A stretch of 64,000 nucleotides of DNA from UBA4416 sp036676295 (GTDB taxonomy: Bacteria; Bacteroidota; Bacteroidia; B-17B0; Aurantibacillaceae). Within the stretch, counting starts at the first letter, position 1. Each line of letters begins with the position of its first letter. The notes under the pieces are model-generated. The model was given only the letters and a program-made list of their open reading frames with translations, made no database searches and had not been told where the DNA came from. The stretch lies in assembly GCA_036676295.1 (NCBI GenBank), contig JAKFDE010000023.1, positions 1 through 64,000 on the forward strand, read 5' to 3'. The position numbers and the translations under genes are program-made. Below, one piece after another: positions 54,159-63,371 of this stretch.

Positions 54159-55280
54159 ATGCCTGACGGTATTATATATAATCAAGATGAGCGTATAGAA
54201 AAGATCTATAACTTATTAGTAAAGTTTACGGCTTCAGATTTTACGGCGCGCGAAACTATTACTGATAAAGGAGATGAGCTTGATGCTATCATTTTAGGGC
54301 TAAACACTCTGGGGGAAGAAATGCAAGCCTCAGGGAAAGCATTACGCAGATTTGAAGACCGTGTTAATGCCTTAATGGAAACATTATTGGAATACACCTT
54401 GATGGATTTTTCTAATAAAATAGAAATATCAGATGCGGGTGACGAACTGGATGCGATTGCGGTAGGATTAAATACATTAGCCGAAGAGCTTCAAGCATCT
54501 AAAGAACTAGAAAAACTTAACACAAAAAAAATAGAAGAAAAAGCAGATCAAATTATAGCATTAAATACTGCTTTAGAAGGTAATATTACACAGCTAGAGG
54601 CTGTTAATAAGGAATTAGAAGCTTTTACGTATTCTGTTTCGCACGATTTACGGGCGCCATTGCGGGCAATTCATGGTTATACCAAAATTCTTTCGGAAGA
54701 CTATTTAGCCAATGCCGATCAAGATGGTAAAAACATGATGAATTCTGTTATGCGTAATGCCAAAAAAATGGGTCAATTGATAGACGACTTGTTGGCTTTT
54801 TCAAAGATCGGTAAAAAAGAATTACAAGTTTCTAAAATTGATATGACTCAATTAGCAGAATCAACATTGACAGACTTGAAAGCTTCTCTGCCTCCAATAA
54901 AAACACAAATCCGAATCAACGTTTTAGCAGATGCAATGGGTGACTATAATTTAATGGGTTTAGTATTTACAAATTTAATTTCCAATGCTATTAAATACAG
55001 TTCCTCAAAAGAATTACCCGAAGTTGAGATCGGGTCAAAAGAAACAGATAATGATGTAGTGTATTATATAAAAGATAATGGCGCTGGTTTTGATATGCAA
55101 TATTATAATAAGTTGTTTGGCGTATTTCAACGCTTACATGCTGCTGAAGACTTTGAAGGCACCGGCGTTGGATTAGCATTAGTAAAACGAATCATCACCA
55201 AACACGGTGGCAAAATATGGGCAGAAGGAAAATTGAACGAAGGAGCCACTTTTTATTTCACATTAAATCATACAAATTAA
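54159..55280 (+). CDS. cytoplasmic histidine kinase with two tandem HAMP-like repeats
   Basis: 373 residues, no membrane segment. Two N-terminal repeats, offset by 56 residues, share GDELDAI-x-x-GLNTL-x-EE-x-QAS (38-57 and 94-113) and FxxxDFxxxxxI before it; they look like HAMP-type helical modules, here without a transmembrane anchor. A coiled coil (115-155) leads to TYSVSHDLRAPLRAIHGY with His162. The ATPase domain has NLISNAIKYSSSK, IKDNGAGFDM and GTGVGLALVKRIITKHGG. Probably senses a cytoplasmic cue or is governed by the preceding STAS-like protein; both are inference. Confidence 0.9.
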   Translation: MPDGIIYNQDERIEKIYNLLVKFTASDFTARETITDKGDELDAIILGLNTLGEEMQASGKALRRFEDRVNALMETLLEYTLMDFSNKIEISDAGDELDAIAVGLNTLAEELQASKELEKLNTKKIEEKADQIIALNTALEGNITQLEAVNKELEAFTYSVSHDLRAPLRAIHGYTKILSEDYLANADQDGKNMMNSVMRNAKKMGQLIDDLLAFSKIGKKELQVSKIDMTQLAESTLTDLKASLPPIKTQIRINVLADAMGDYNLMGLVFTNLISNAIKYSSSKELPEVEIGSKETDNDVVYYIKDNGAGFDMQYYNKLFGVFQRLHAAEDFEGTGVGLALVKRIITKHGGKIWAEGKLNEGATFYFTLNHTN

Positions 55281-55303
55281 TATAACTTAAAAACACAAAG
55301 ATC

Positions 55304-55747
55304 ATGGAAGGTAAAGAAATAGAAATCATCTTGGTTGAAGACAATTTGGATGATGCCGCACTAGTTATTAGGGCGTTGAAAAAAAATAATTTGGCTAATA
55401 ATTTAATTCATTTGAAAGATGGTGTAGAAGCCTTGGATTTTGTGTTTGGAACCGGAACCTTTGCTGACAAAGGCTTACAGGATATGACTCCAAAAGTAAT
55501 GCTGCTCGATCTTAAAATGCCAAGAGTAAATGGCATTGAAGTATTACAAAAAATGAAAAATGATCCACGAACAAAATCTATTCCTATTGTCGTGCTCACA
55601 TCATCTGCCGAAGATCCTGATGTAAAAAAATGCTACGAGTTAGGCGCCAATAGTTATATTGTAAAACCTGTAGAGTTTGAGAACTTCTCTAAAGCGGTTT
55701 CAGAACTTGGCTTGTATTGGTTAATACGCAACCAACCTCCTAAATAA
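55304..55747 (+). CDS. Rcp1-like single-domain response regulator
   Basis: 147-residue receiver: Glu12-Asp13 (ILVEDNLDD), phospho-acceptor Asp69 (VMLLDLKMPRVNG), VLTSS, and Lys in SYIVKPVEF. The aromatic-rich end ELGLYWLIRNQPP is typical of Rcp1 receivers that partner phytochrome-type kinases. It is 23 bp after the tandem-repeat kinase and closes the signalling cluster. No DNA-binding output domain, so the next step is protein-protein contact or phosphorelay. Confidence 0.94.
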   Translation: MEGKEIEIILVEDNLDDAALVIRALKKNNLANNLIHLKDGVEALDFVFGTGTFADKGLQDMTPKVMLLDLKMPRVNGIEVLQKMKNDPRTKSIPIVVLTSSAEDPDVKKCYELGANSYIVKPVEFENFSKAVSELGLYWLIRNQPPK

Positions 55748-55945
55748 TCTCACTTTAATAAACCGTTTACGGTGTGGTATTCTTCTTTATCCATTACGCT
55801 CAACGGTAAAATGATGATTGTGTTTTTTAAAAATGATAAAGGTCATTTATCTTCATTGAACATTTTGTAACTTTATTTACATGAATAATGTAAGAAGTCG
55901 GCCTGTTTACAATTCATCAATAAACCAATTACTTAATAATTTGTT

Positions 55946-56842
55946 ATGGAGTTTATAGATTACTATAAAGTACTTGAAATAGAGAAGAGCGCCAGCATTG
56001 ATGATATTAAAAAAGCCTATCGCAAACTGGCACGAAAGTATCATCCTGATCTGAATCCAAATGATGAATCCGCAAAACGAAAATTTCAACAAATTAATGA
56101 AGCCAACGAAGTTTTAAGCGATCCTGAAAAAAGGAAAAAATACGATCAATATGGTAAAGATTGGCAACATGCCGAAGAGTTTGAAAAAGCTCGCCAACAA
56201 AGAGGTCAACAAACTTATCAAGGGTCAGGCAGTCAAACTAATTATGGCTTTGAACAAGATGATGATTTTTCTGAATACTTTGCATCCATGTTTGGCGGCA
56301 GATCAGGATCTGGTTCGCGAGGTCAGGTTAAATTTAGAGGGCAAGATTTTAATTCGGAATTAAAACTTAATTTATTAGACGTTTACAAAACACATCAGCA
56401 AACATTAACCGTTAACGGAAAAAACATACGCTTAACAATACCGGCAGGTGTAGAACACGGACAAACCATAAAAATAGCAGGCTATGGTGGTCCTGGCGCA
56501 AATGGCGGCCCTAATGGTGATCTCTACATTACGTTTTCTATTTTAAACAATACCAAATTCAAGCGAGAAGGAAATAATTTACACACAAGCGTAGACGTTG
56601 ATCTTTACACCGCTGTTTTGGGTGGCGAACTAACAGTTGATACTATTGACGGAAAAGTAAAATTAACTGTAGCTCCGGAAACGCAAAACGGAACAAAAAT
56701 TAAATTAAAAAATAAAGGGTTTCCAGTATATAAGCAAGAAGGTCAATTTGGTGACCTCTATATTACTTACAATGTAAAAATCCCAACAAATTTGTCCGAA
56801 AAACAAAAAGAACTGTTTAAAGAATTATCCAAAACGAGTTAA
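55946..56842 (+). CDS. cbpA: DnaJ-family co-chaperone CbpA
   Basis: 298 residues. The J domain (1-70) has HPD at 33-35 (KYHPDLNP) for stimulating DnaK. A Gly/Gln/Ser-rich linker follows (about 85-125), then the two beta-sandwich client domains of the type without a zinc centre (IPAGVEHGQTIKIAGYG, NLHTSVDVDLYTAVLGG). The product resembles CbpA rather than DnaJ. The modulator gene cbpM begins one base after the stop. Confidence 0.95.
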   Translation: MEFIDYYKVLEIEKSASIDDIKKAYRKLARKYHPDLNPNDESAKRKFQQINEANEVLSDPEKRKKYDQYGKDWQHAEEFEKARQQRGQQTYQGSGSQTNYGFEQDDDFSEYFASMFGGRSGSGSRGQVKFRGQDFNSELKLNLLDVYKTHQQTLTVNGKNIRLTIPAGVEHGQTIKIAGYGGPGANGGPNGDLYITFSILNNTKFKREGNNLHTSVDVDLYTAVLGGELTVDTIDGKVKLTVAPETQNGTKIKLKNKGFPVYKQEGQFGDLYITYNVKIPTNLSEKQKELFKELSKTS

Positions 56843-56843
56843 G

Positions 56844-57146
56844 ATGAAAACAACTGATCTAATACCGGTACAGCAATTCTGTGAGCATTATAATGTTGAG
56901 ATTTCATTTATCAATACACTTAATGAGTTTGGCTTAATTCAAATCGTCCGAGTGGAAACAAAGCCGTTCATTCAACCTGAACAATTAAAGGATATTGAAA
57001 AAATGATACGCCTGCATTATGATCTACAGATCAATATCGAGGGCATAGAAGCCATCTCTCACTTACTAACTCGGGTTAATCAATTACAAGAAGAAATAAT
57101 TGCTTTGAAAAACAAAACACAATTTTTTGATCAGGATGATCTTTAA
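56844..57146 (+). CDS. cbpM: chaperone modulator CbpM
   Basis: 100 residues of the MerR-like CbpM family: DLIPVQQFCEHYNVEISFI, then LRD-like QPEQLKDIEKMIRLHYDLQINIEGIEAI and a C-terminal coiled coil. In E. coli CbpM binds the J domain of CbpA and blocks its use of DnaK. The one-base gap from cbpA supports co-translation. Its stop is one base from the convergent clpX stop. Confidence 0.9.
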   Translation: MKTTDLIPVQQFCEHYNVEISFINTLNEFGLIQIVRVETKPFIQPEQLKDIEKMIRLHYDLQINIEGIEAISHLLTRVNQLQEEIIALKNKTQFFDQDDL

Positions 57147-57147
57147 A

Positions 57148-58389
57148 TTAAGCGACTTGTAATTGCGACAACCTAGCATTTTTTAATTTATCCAAAGCAT
57201 AATCCAAGGTAATGGTTAAATGTTTCGGCGCTTTTTCATCGCTAGGCATATCAAACATAAAGTCTACCATAATAGATTCGCAAATACCACGTAATCCACG
57301 AGCTCCCAGTTTAAATTCTAATGCTTTAGTTACAATTAGGTCCAACACCTCATCTTCAAAATCTAACTTAATGCCTTCCATTTTAAACAAATGTTTATAC
57401 TGTTTAATTAAGGCATTTTTAGGATCAGTTAAAATAGAGCGTAAGGTTTTTTTATCGAGTGGTTTCAAATAAGTCAATACAGGTAATCGTCCTATTAATT
57501 CAGGAATTAATCCAAATGATTTTAGATCCTGAGGAGAAACGTATTGTAATAAATTTGCTTTATCAATTTCATCTTTAGCAACAGAAGCCGAATAGCCAAC
57601 GGCCTGTGTGTTTAAACGCTGCGCAATTTTTTTATCAATGCCATCAAATGCCCCACCGCAAATAAACAAAATATTGCGTGTGTTTACCTGGATCATTTTT
57701 GCATCAGGGTGTTTACGTCCGCCCTGTGGTGGTACGTTAACAACTGATCCCTCCAATAATTTCAACATAGCTTGTTGTACGCCTTCTCCACTCACGTCAC
57801 GTGTGATGGAAGGATTATCACTCTTACGGGCAATTTTATCAATCTCATCAATAAATACAATACCGCGTTCTGCAGACGCTACATCATAATCCGCTGATTG
57901 TAACAAACGTGTCAGCACATTTTCTACATCCTCACCAACATAACCGGCTTCGGTAAGTACTGTTGCATCCGCAATACAAAACGGAACATTTAATAGTTTA
58001 GCAATAGTACGTGCCATTAATGTTTTACCCGTTCCTGTTTCTCCCACTAAGATCACATTGGATTTATCGATCTCAATTTCTTCTTTAGTATTAGATACGT
58101 GCGAAATGCGTTTGAAGTGATTATAAACAGCAACGCTTAATATTTTTTTTGCTTCGTCTTGTCCGATGATATATTCATCCAAATGTTTTTTAATGGCCTG
58201 AGGCTTCAACACATTTAATGCGTGCTGAACAAGCTGATTACCTTGTGCACCTGCTTCCTCATTCACAATTTTAAATGCTTGCGAAATACACGAATCACAA
58301 ATGTGCCCGGTAATTCCTGCAATTAAAATTTTTGCTTCTTTTTTATCTCGTCCGCAAAACGAACACACTATTGGACCTGCTTTTGCCAT
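57148..58389 (-). CDS. clpX: ClpX ATPase subunit of the ClpXP protease
   Basis: 413 residues. The N-terminal zinc-binding domain has Cys9, Cys12, Cys31 and Cys34. Walker A is GETGTGKT (116-123); the pore loop is GYVGEDV; Walker B is IVFIDEIDKI; sensor 2 is GARGLR. The IGF-like loop region for ClpP docking should lie around RLNTQAVGYSA, but I cannot confirm a canonical IGF tripeptide. Unfolds tagged substrates for ClpP, which is not in the window. Confidence 0.97.
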   Translation of the reverse strand: MAKAGPIVCSFCGRDKKEAKILIAGITGHICDSCISQAFKIVNEEAGAQGNQLVQHALNVLKPQAIKKHLDEYIIGQDEAKKILSVAVYNHFKRISHVSNTKEEIEIDKSNVILVGETGTGKTLMARTIAKLLNVPFCIADATVLTEAGYVGEDVENVLTRLLQSADYDVASAERGIVFIDEIDKIARKSDNPSITRDVSGEGVQQAMLKLLEGSVVNVPPQGGRKHPDAKMIQVNTRNILFICGGAFDGIDKKIAQRLNTQAVGYSASVAKDEIDKANLLQYVSPQDLKSFGLIPELIGRLPVLTYLKPLDKKTLRSILTDPKNALIKQYKHLFKMEGIKLDFEDEVLDLIVTKALEFKLGARGLRGICESIMVDFMFDMPSDEKAPKHLTITLDYALDKLKNARLSQLQVA

Positions 58390-58501
58390 AATTACTGATT
58401 GGACTTCAAAGTTACGTAAAAGCCAATTAAAACAATTGGATTACGTGCTTTTTATTTTTTAACTCTAATTAAATCGGAACCCTTATATTCTATTTGAAAA
58501 A

Positions 58502-59293
58502 TTATGCCGTAAGTTGAAGTCCGGTACCTATTGCGTACACTAAAAAAAGTACGCCCAAAATAATTCGGTAATATCCAAAATACTTAAATCCATGTTTATT
58601 CAAAAAGCCCACAAAAGCCTTTACTGCAAAAATTGCCACAACAAAAGCAACTAGGCCGCCAAACAATAACAACATAATATCGTCGGCATGAATGTTGTCT
58701 TTTTCTTTCAACAGATCATACCCCGAGGCGGCAAACATAGTAGGAATGGCTAGAAGAAAAGAAAACTCCGCCGCTTGTTGGCGGTTAAATCCTGCAAAAA
58801 TTCCTCCAAAAATGGTAGCCGCCGCACGTGAAACTCCTGGTATCATTGAAACACATTGAATTAGGCCGATCTTAAATGCATCCACATAACTTATGTCTTC
58901 GATCTCTTTGTAACGAGATTCTTTTTCTAAACTCCATTTATCTAACAATAGTAAAACCAGGCCACCTAAAATTAAAGAAATGCTCACCGTGTAAGGATTA
59001 AACAAATACAACTTAATGGTTTTATAAGCTAAGATGCCAATAATCCCGGTAGGTAAAAAAGCAATTAATAATTTTAAGTAAATATTGATTCCAACAAAAA
59101 AACGTTTAATGTATAAAAGCAATACAGCTAAAATAGCCCCTAACTGAATAACAATTTCAAACGTTTGAGCAAATTGTTGGTTTTGGATCTTCAACAGAGA
59201 ATCTGCCAAAATCATATGACCGGTTGAAGAAATAGGTAAAAACTCCGTTAAACCCTCTATAATGGCAATAATAAACGCTTCGAAATAAGACAT
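58502..59293 (-). CDS. uppP: undecaprenyl-diphosphatase
   Basis: 263-residue BacA-type membrane phosphatase that recycles undecaprenyl diphosphate for wall and glycan synthesis. Signatures: EGLTEFLPISSTGHMIL near the start (15-31) with catalytic Glu and Ser, and PGVSRAAATI in the middle. About seven to eight membrane helices. It follows the DUF3098 gene by 36 bp, the usual Bacteroidota neighbourhood. Confidence 0.96.
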   Translation of the reverse strand: MSYFEAFIIAIIEGLTEFLPISSTGHMILADSLLKIQNQQFAQTFEIVIQLGAILAVLLLYIKRFFVGINIYLKLLIAFLPTGIIGILAYKTIKLYLFNPYTVSISLILGGLVLLLLDKWSLEKESRYKEIEDISYVDAFKIGLIQCVSMIPGVSRAAATIFGGIFAGFNRQQAAEFSFLLAIPTMFAASGYDLLKEKDNIHADDIMLLLFGGLVAFVVAIFAVKAFVGFLNKHGFKYFGYYRIILGVLFLVYAIGTGLQLTA

Positions 59294-59329
59294 GATTTAA
59301 AATAAATTAGACTTTAAGAAGAAATACTA

Positions 59330-59569
59330 TTAATTACTTGTTTCTTCTTTTTTTGTTTTTGGACGCCACATAATAGCAACAATAATCGTCACAAAGCCTA
59401 ATAAACACACCATTGGCGCAATAGTAATGCGTTGTGTGTCAAAAATTGCCGGATTAAACACATTTGGATCTTCGCTACCCCCACCGATCATTAGTAAATA
59501 CCCTAATATGATCAATACAACACCTGCAATAAAGATTTGATAATTTTGTTTTCCAAAAGTTGTTTTCAT
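59330..59569 (-). CDS. DUF3098 small membrane protein
   Basis: 79 residues, two helices (about 12-30 and 50-68) joined by the conserved loop GGGSEDPNVFNPAIFDTQRITIAPM, the hallmark of DUF3098. In Bacteroidota the gene usually lies between ftsX and uppP; uppP is adjacent here but ftsX is not visible. Function unknown; a link to cell-envelope division factors is inferred only from neighbourhood. Confidence 0.88.
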   Translation of the reverse strand: MKTTFGKQNYQIFIAGVVLIILGYLLMIGGGSEDPNVFNPAIFDTQRITIAPMVCLLGFVTIIVAIMWRPKTKKEETSN

Positions 59570-59699
59570 GCGTCAATTTTATTGTTTTACAATATCTCAC
59601 AAATCTATTAAAAAAGTTGGTTTTACAAGCTATAATCCTCTAAAATAGCTTCTGTTTTCGTTAATTTTTCGTAATATTGCTATTCTATTAAATTTACAT

Positions 59700-60788
59700 A
59701 TGGCTAAAGTAGCATTAATTACAGGTGTAACAGGGCAAGATGGTGCCTACCTATCAGAATTATTATTAAGTAAAGGTTATATCGTTCATGGTATTAAACG
59801 CAGAAGCTCTTTATTTAACACAGATCGTATCGACCACTTATACCAGGATCAACACGAGAAACACGTTAATTTTAAATTACATTATGGTGATTTAACCGAT
59901 AGTACTAACCTAATCCGTATCATTCAGGAAGTAAAACCTGATGAGATCTACAACTTAGCGGCGATGTCGCATGTTAAAGTAAGTTTTGATACTCCTGAAT
60001 ATACTGCTAATGCTGATGGAATAGGCACTTTACGTATACTGGAAGCTATTCGTATTTTAGGTCAGGAAAAGAAAACCCGTTTTTATCAGGCATCTACGTC
60101 TGAATTATACGGATTGGTACAAGAAATTCCACAAAAAGAAACAACTCCTTTCTATCCTCGTAGCCCATACGGTGTAGCAAAATTATATGCCTTTTGGATC
60201 ACTAAAAATTACCGTGAAGCATACGGTATGTTTGCTTGCAACGGTATTCTATTTAATCACGAAAGTCCTTTACGCGGAGAGACCTTTGTAACTCGTAAAA
60301 TTACTCGTGCCGTAGCTAAGATCAGCTTAGGGTTACAAGATAAATTATTTATGGGAAACATAGACTCTGAGCGCGATTGGGGTCACGCCAAAGATTATGT
60401 TGAAGGGATGTGGCGCATGTTGCAACAAGATGAGCCGGAAGATTTTGTTTTAGCAACCGGTATTAAAATTACAGTTCGCGAATTTATCAATATGGCTTTT
60501 GCCGAAGTTGGTATCACTTTAAAATGGGAAGGTAAAGCAGAAAACGAGAAGGGAATTGATATCGCTTCCGGAAAAACCCTGGTAGAAATTGACCCTAAAT
60601 ATTACCGCCCTGCGGAAGTTGATCTGTTGGTAGGAGATGCTACCAAAGCAAAAACTAAAATGGGATGGACACCAACCTATACCGTTCACGAATTATGTAA
60701 AGAAATGATGGCTTCGGATTTAGAGTTATTTAAACGAGATAAATATTTATTAGATGGCGGACATAAAGTCTTAAACTATAAAGAGTAA
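59700..60788 (+). CDS. gmd: GDP-mannose 4,6-dehydratase
   Basis: 362-residue short-chain dehydrogenase making GDP-4-keto-6-deoxymannose. NADP-binding GVTGQDGAYL near the start, STSELYG and the YxxxK pair in PRSPYGVAKLYAFW are present, as are NGILFNHESPLRGETFVTRKIT and SERDWGHAKDYV. First gene of the GDP-fucose pair; fcl follows after a hairpin. Confidence 0.97.
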   Translation: MAKVALITGVTGQDGAYLSELLLSKGYIVHGIKRRSSLFNTDRIDHLYQDQHEKHVNFKLHYGDLTDSTNLIRIIQEVKPDEIYNLAAMSHVKVSFDTPEYTANADGIGTLRILEAIRILGQEKKTRFYQASTSELYGLVQEIPQKETTPFYPRSPYGVAKLYAFWITKNYREAYGMFACNGILFNHESPLRGETFVTRKITRAVAKISLGLQDKLFMGNIDSERDWGHAKDYVEGMWRMLQQDEPEDFVLATGIKITVREFINMAFAEVGITLKWEGKAENEKGIDIASGKTLVEIDPKYYRPAEVDLLVGDATKAKTKMGWTPTYTVHELCKEMMASDLELFKRDKYLLDGGHKVLNYKE

Positions 60789-60798
60789 TAAAACTAAA

Positions 60799-60825
60799 AC
60801 CCCCGCTAACAACCGGGGGTTTTTT
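60799..60825 (+). terminator. GC-rich hairpin and T-run between gmd and fcl
   Basis: CCCCCG (60800-60805) and CGGGGG (60814-60819) with an 8-base loop and six T. It looks like an intrinsic terminator, yet separates two genes of one pathway, so it may attenuate fcl relative to gmd. Confidence 0.75.
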
Positions 60826-60837
60826 AGAAATAAAAGC

Positions 60838-61779
60838 ATGGAATTAAACGCAAAAATATACATAGCAGGCCACCGAGGAATGGTAGGTTCTGCTATTATG
60901 AGAAACCTTCAAAAAAAAGGGTATAATAATATCATCACTCGTACTTCAGCAGAATTAGACTTACGCAACTCACAAGCTGTGAGCGATTTTTTTGCTGCAG
61001 AAAAACCGGAGTATGTTTTTTTAGCAGCCGCAAAAGTAGGAGGCATACAAGCTAACAATATTTATAGAGCCGATTTTATTTATGAGAATTTAATGATCCA
61101 AAATAATGTGATTCATCAAGCTCATGTAAACGACGTGAAAAAATTAATGTTCTTGGGCTCATCTTGTATTTACCCTAAATTGGCTCCTCAGCCTCTAAAA
61201 GAAGACTATTTATTATCCGGATTTTTAGAGGAAACCAACGAACCGTACGCCATTGCTAAAATTGCTGGAATTAAAATGTGTGAGTCTTACCACCGTCAAT
61301 ATGGCCGCAATTTTATTTCAGTAATGCCTACTAACATGTATGGCCCTAATGATAATTACAACTTAAATAATTCGCACGTTCTTCCGGCATTGATCAGAAA
61401 ATTTCATGATGCTAAAGAAAACAATTTACCTTTTGTAGAAATGTGGGGAACCGGAACGCCTATGCGTGAATTTTTGCATGCTGATGATCTGGGAGATGCT
61501 TGTGTGTATTTGATGAATACCTATGATGGCGAAAAATTTGTAAATATTGGTTCGGGAACCGACCTAACGATCAAAGACTTGGCGTTATTAATTAAAGACA
61601 TTGTTGGTTATAAAGGAAAAATAAAACACGATTTAACCAAACCTGATGGTACGCCGCGCAAATTAATGGATGTTTCTTTTTTACACTCTTTAGGCTGGAA
61701 ACATAAGATCGAATTGCCCGAAGGAATTAAACAAGTGTACGAAGACTTTAAGAAAAAAGAAGGCGTAAAAGCATGGTAA
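60838..61779 (+). CDS. fcl: GDP-L-fucose synthase
   Basis: 313-residue epimerase/reductase that finishes GDP-L-fucose from the Gmd product. Signatures: GHRGMVGSAIMRNL (NADP), LGSSCIYPKLAPQPLKE, PYAIAKIAG with the catalytic Tyr and Lys, and MPTNMYGPNDNYN. GDP-fucose would feed surface glycans, possibly the O-glycosylation or polysaccharides of this phylum. Its last seven bases overlap the earliest possible start of the next gene. Confidence 0.96.
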   Translation: MELNAKIYIAGHRGMVGSAIMRNLQKKGYNNIITRTSAELDLRNSQAVSDFFAAEKPEYVFLAAAKVGGIQANNIYRADFIYENLMIQNNVIHQAHVNDVKKLMFLGSSCIYPKLAPQPLKEDYLLSGFLEETNEPYAIAKIAGIKMCESYHRQYGRNFISVMPTNMYGPNDNYNLNNSHVLPALIRKFHDAKENNLPFVEMWGTGTPMREFLHADDLGDACVYLMNTYDGEKFVNIGSGTDLTIKDLALLIKDIVGYKGKIKHDLTKPDGTPRKLMDVSFLHSLGWKHKIELPEGIKQVYEDFKKKEGVKAW

Positions 61780-63362
61780 ATAAAAGATTTAAGATGTTAG
61801 GTTTAAGATTTAAGAAGAGTACTCTTCTTTTATCTTTTGTCTTTTATCTTTTGTCCGGTTCTTTAAAAGCTCAATTCTACAATTTACCAAACGAATATTT
61901 TTTTAATGCGCTTACGCAACGCCAATTGGCCAAGCTAGACTCTCAACAACTTCATTCTGACATACAACCCTATATTCCTTTTTTCAATAAAAAATATGAG
62001 TTTGTGGGAGATACCCACCGCATATTTAAATACATAACCGACGATGTTTTTTTGGATAAAGTATTTTTTGATCACCTCATTCACATCAAATCTAAAAAAG
62101 GCAGCTACGAATTTAAAGTTGATCCTTTATTAAACATTGAATTAGGAAGAGCCTTTTATGATACTACCGGTATTCAGCAAAAAATTTCAACTAACACCCG
62201 TGGCTTTATAGCGAGCGGTAATATTGGTAAAGATTTTTATTTCGAAACCATGTTCTCCGAAAATCAAAGTTATTTTCCACACTACATATCCAATTTCAAT
62301 AAACAAACCAGAGTAATTCCCGGCCAGGGACGTTACAAAGTATTTAAAGGCACAGGTTATGATTACGCTTTTTCATCAGGCTTTGTATCATACCAGCCTA
62401 TTAAACAAGTCAATATTCAGATAGGGCATGGCAAACAAAAAATAGGAAACGGTTATCGCTCGCTATTATTAAGCGATAATGCCTTTAATTATCCTTATGC
62501 TAGAATTACTTCTGAATGGTTAAAAGGGAAGCTACAATACACTAATGTTTATGCCGTGCTCATGAATTTAGAAACCGGTGGTGCTAAAACTCCTATAAAT
62601 ACGGAACCTTTATTTCAGAAAAAGGCCTTAGCTGTACAGTATTTAAGTTACAATGTCAATAAACGAATAACGGTTGGCTTGTTTCAAGGCATGATTTGGA
62701 ACGCTGCTGACAGTATGAACAGGCAGCATTTGGAATGGCAATATTTTAATCCGGTAATTTTTAGCAACCTGGGTTTTTATGGGTTAAATCATAAAAATAA
62801 TATTTTAATTGGGACCAACGCTAATGTAAAATTAACCAACAGCATTAGTATTTATGGACAATTTATGGCTGATGATCTAAGCAATGCTAAAACAACAGGT
62901 AATGCCATTGGTTATCAAATTGGCGCTAAATATTTTGATGCTTTTAGTTTAAAAAATCTGATGTTGCAAGTTGAATATAATGATGTTGCAGAAGGTTCTT
63001 ATAATAATCCAATTACATCGTATAGTAATCAAAGCTTTTCGCATTACAATCAAACCTTAGCATACACACCGGGTTATGGTAAAGAATTGATTGTATTGGG
63101 CGATTATAAATACAAACGTTTTTTTGCTAACGCTAAACTAAACTTACAATGGTACACGCTTAACAAGTTTTCTTTTTATAATAATACCATTCAAAAACTT
63201 CAGTTAGGCTACACTATAAATACAGCCTATAATTTTAATGTATCTTTAGGTTATAATTATCGCTATCAGGATTTTTTAGATTATAAAGCATCAAGTAACA
63301 AAACAACTTTTTATACTTTAAGCATTAAATCGAATTTATATAACACTTATTACGATTTTTAA
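61773..63362 (+). CDS. outer-membrane beta-barrel protein, RemB/Wzi-like
   Basis: 529 residues with a signal peptide (STLLLSFVFYLLSGSLKA) then QFYNLPNEYFFNALTQRQLAKLDS and many Tyr/Asn-rich strands to the terminal Phe, typical of an outer-membrane barrel. Resembles the Bacteroidota RemB / capsule-assembly Wzi group; assignment is by pattern and by position between fcl and a sugar-phosphate transferase. The start may be ATG 61773 or Met8 at 61794. The first about 85 bases are a low-complexity palindromic repeat that encodes the signal peptide. Confidence 0.75.
   Translation: MVNKRFKMLGLRFKKSTLLLSFVFYLLSGSLKAQFYNLPNEYFFNALTQRQLAKLDSQQLHSDIQPYIPFFNKKYEFVGDTHRIFKYITDDVFLDKVFFDHLIHIKSKKGSYEFKVDPLLNIELGRAFYDTTGIQQKISTNTRGFIASGNIGKDFYFETMFSENQSYFPHYISNFNKQTRVIPGQGRYKVFKGTGYDYAFSSGFVSYQPIKQVNIQIGHGKQKIGNGYRSLLLSDNAFNYPYARITSEWLKGKLQYTNVYAVLMNLETGGAKTPINTEPLFQKKALAVQYLSYNVNKRITVGLFQGMIWNAADSMNRQHLEWQYFNPVIFSNLGFYGLNHKNNILIGTNANVKLTNSISIYGQFMADDLSNAKTTGNAIGYQIGAKYFDAFSLKNLMLQVEYNDVAEGSYNNPITSYSNQSFSHYNQTLAYTPGYGKELIVLGDYKYKRFFANAKLNLQWYTLNKFSFYNNTIQKLQLGYTINTAYNFNVSLGYNYRYQDFLDYKASSNKTTFYTLSIKSNLYNTYYDF
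61775..61855. repeat. palindromic low-complexity element encoding a signal peptide
   Basis: A perfect 18-mer AAGAAGAGTACTCTTCTT (61812-61829) centres an inverted arrangement: AAAGATTTAAGAT-type words on the left, TTTTATCTTTTGTC words, repeated twice, on the right. It resembles a common intergenic element of the phylum but is here read as codons 1-28 of the RemB-like gene. Confidence 0.7.
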
Positions 63363-63371
63363 TTTTTTTAT

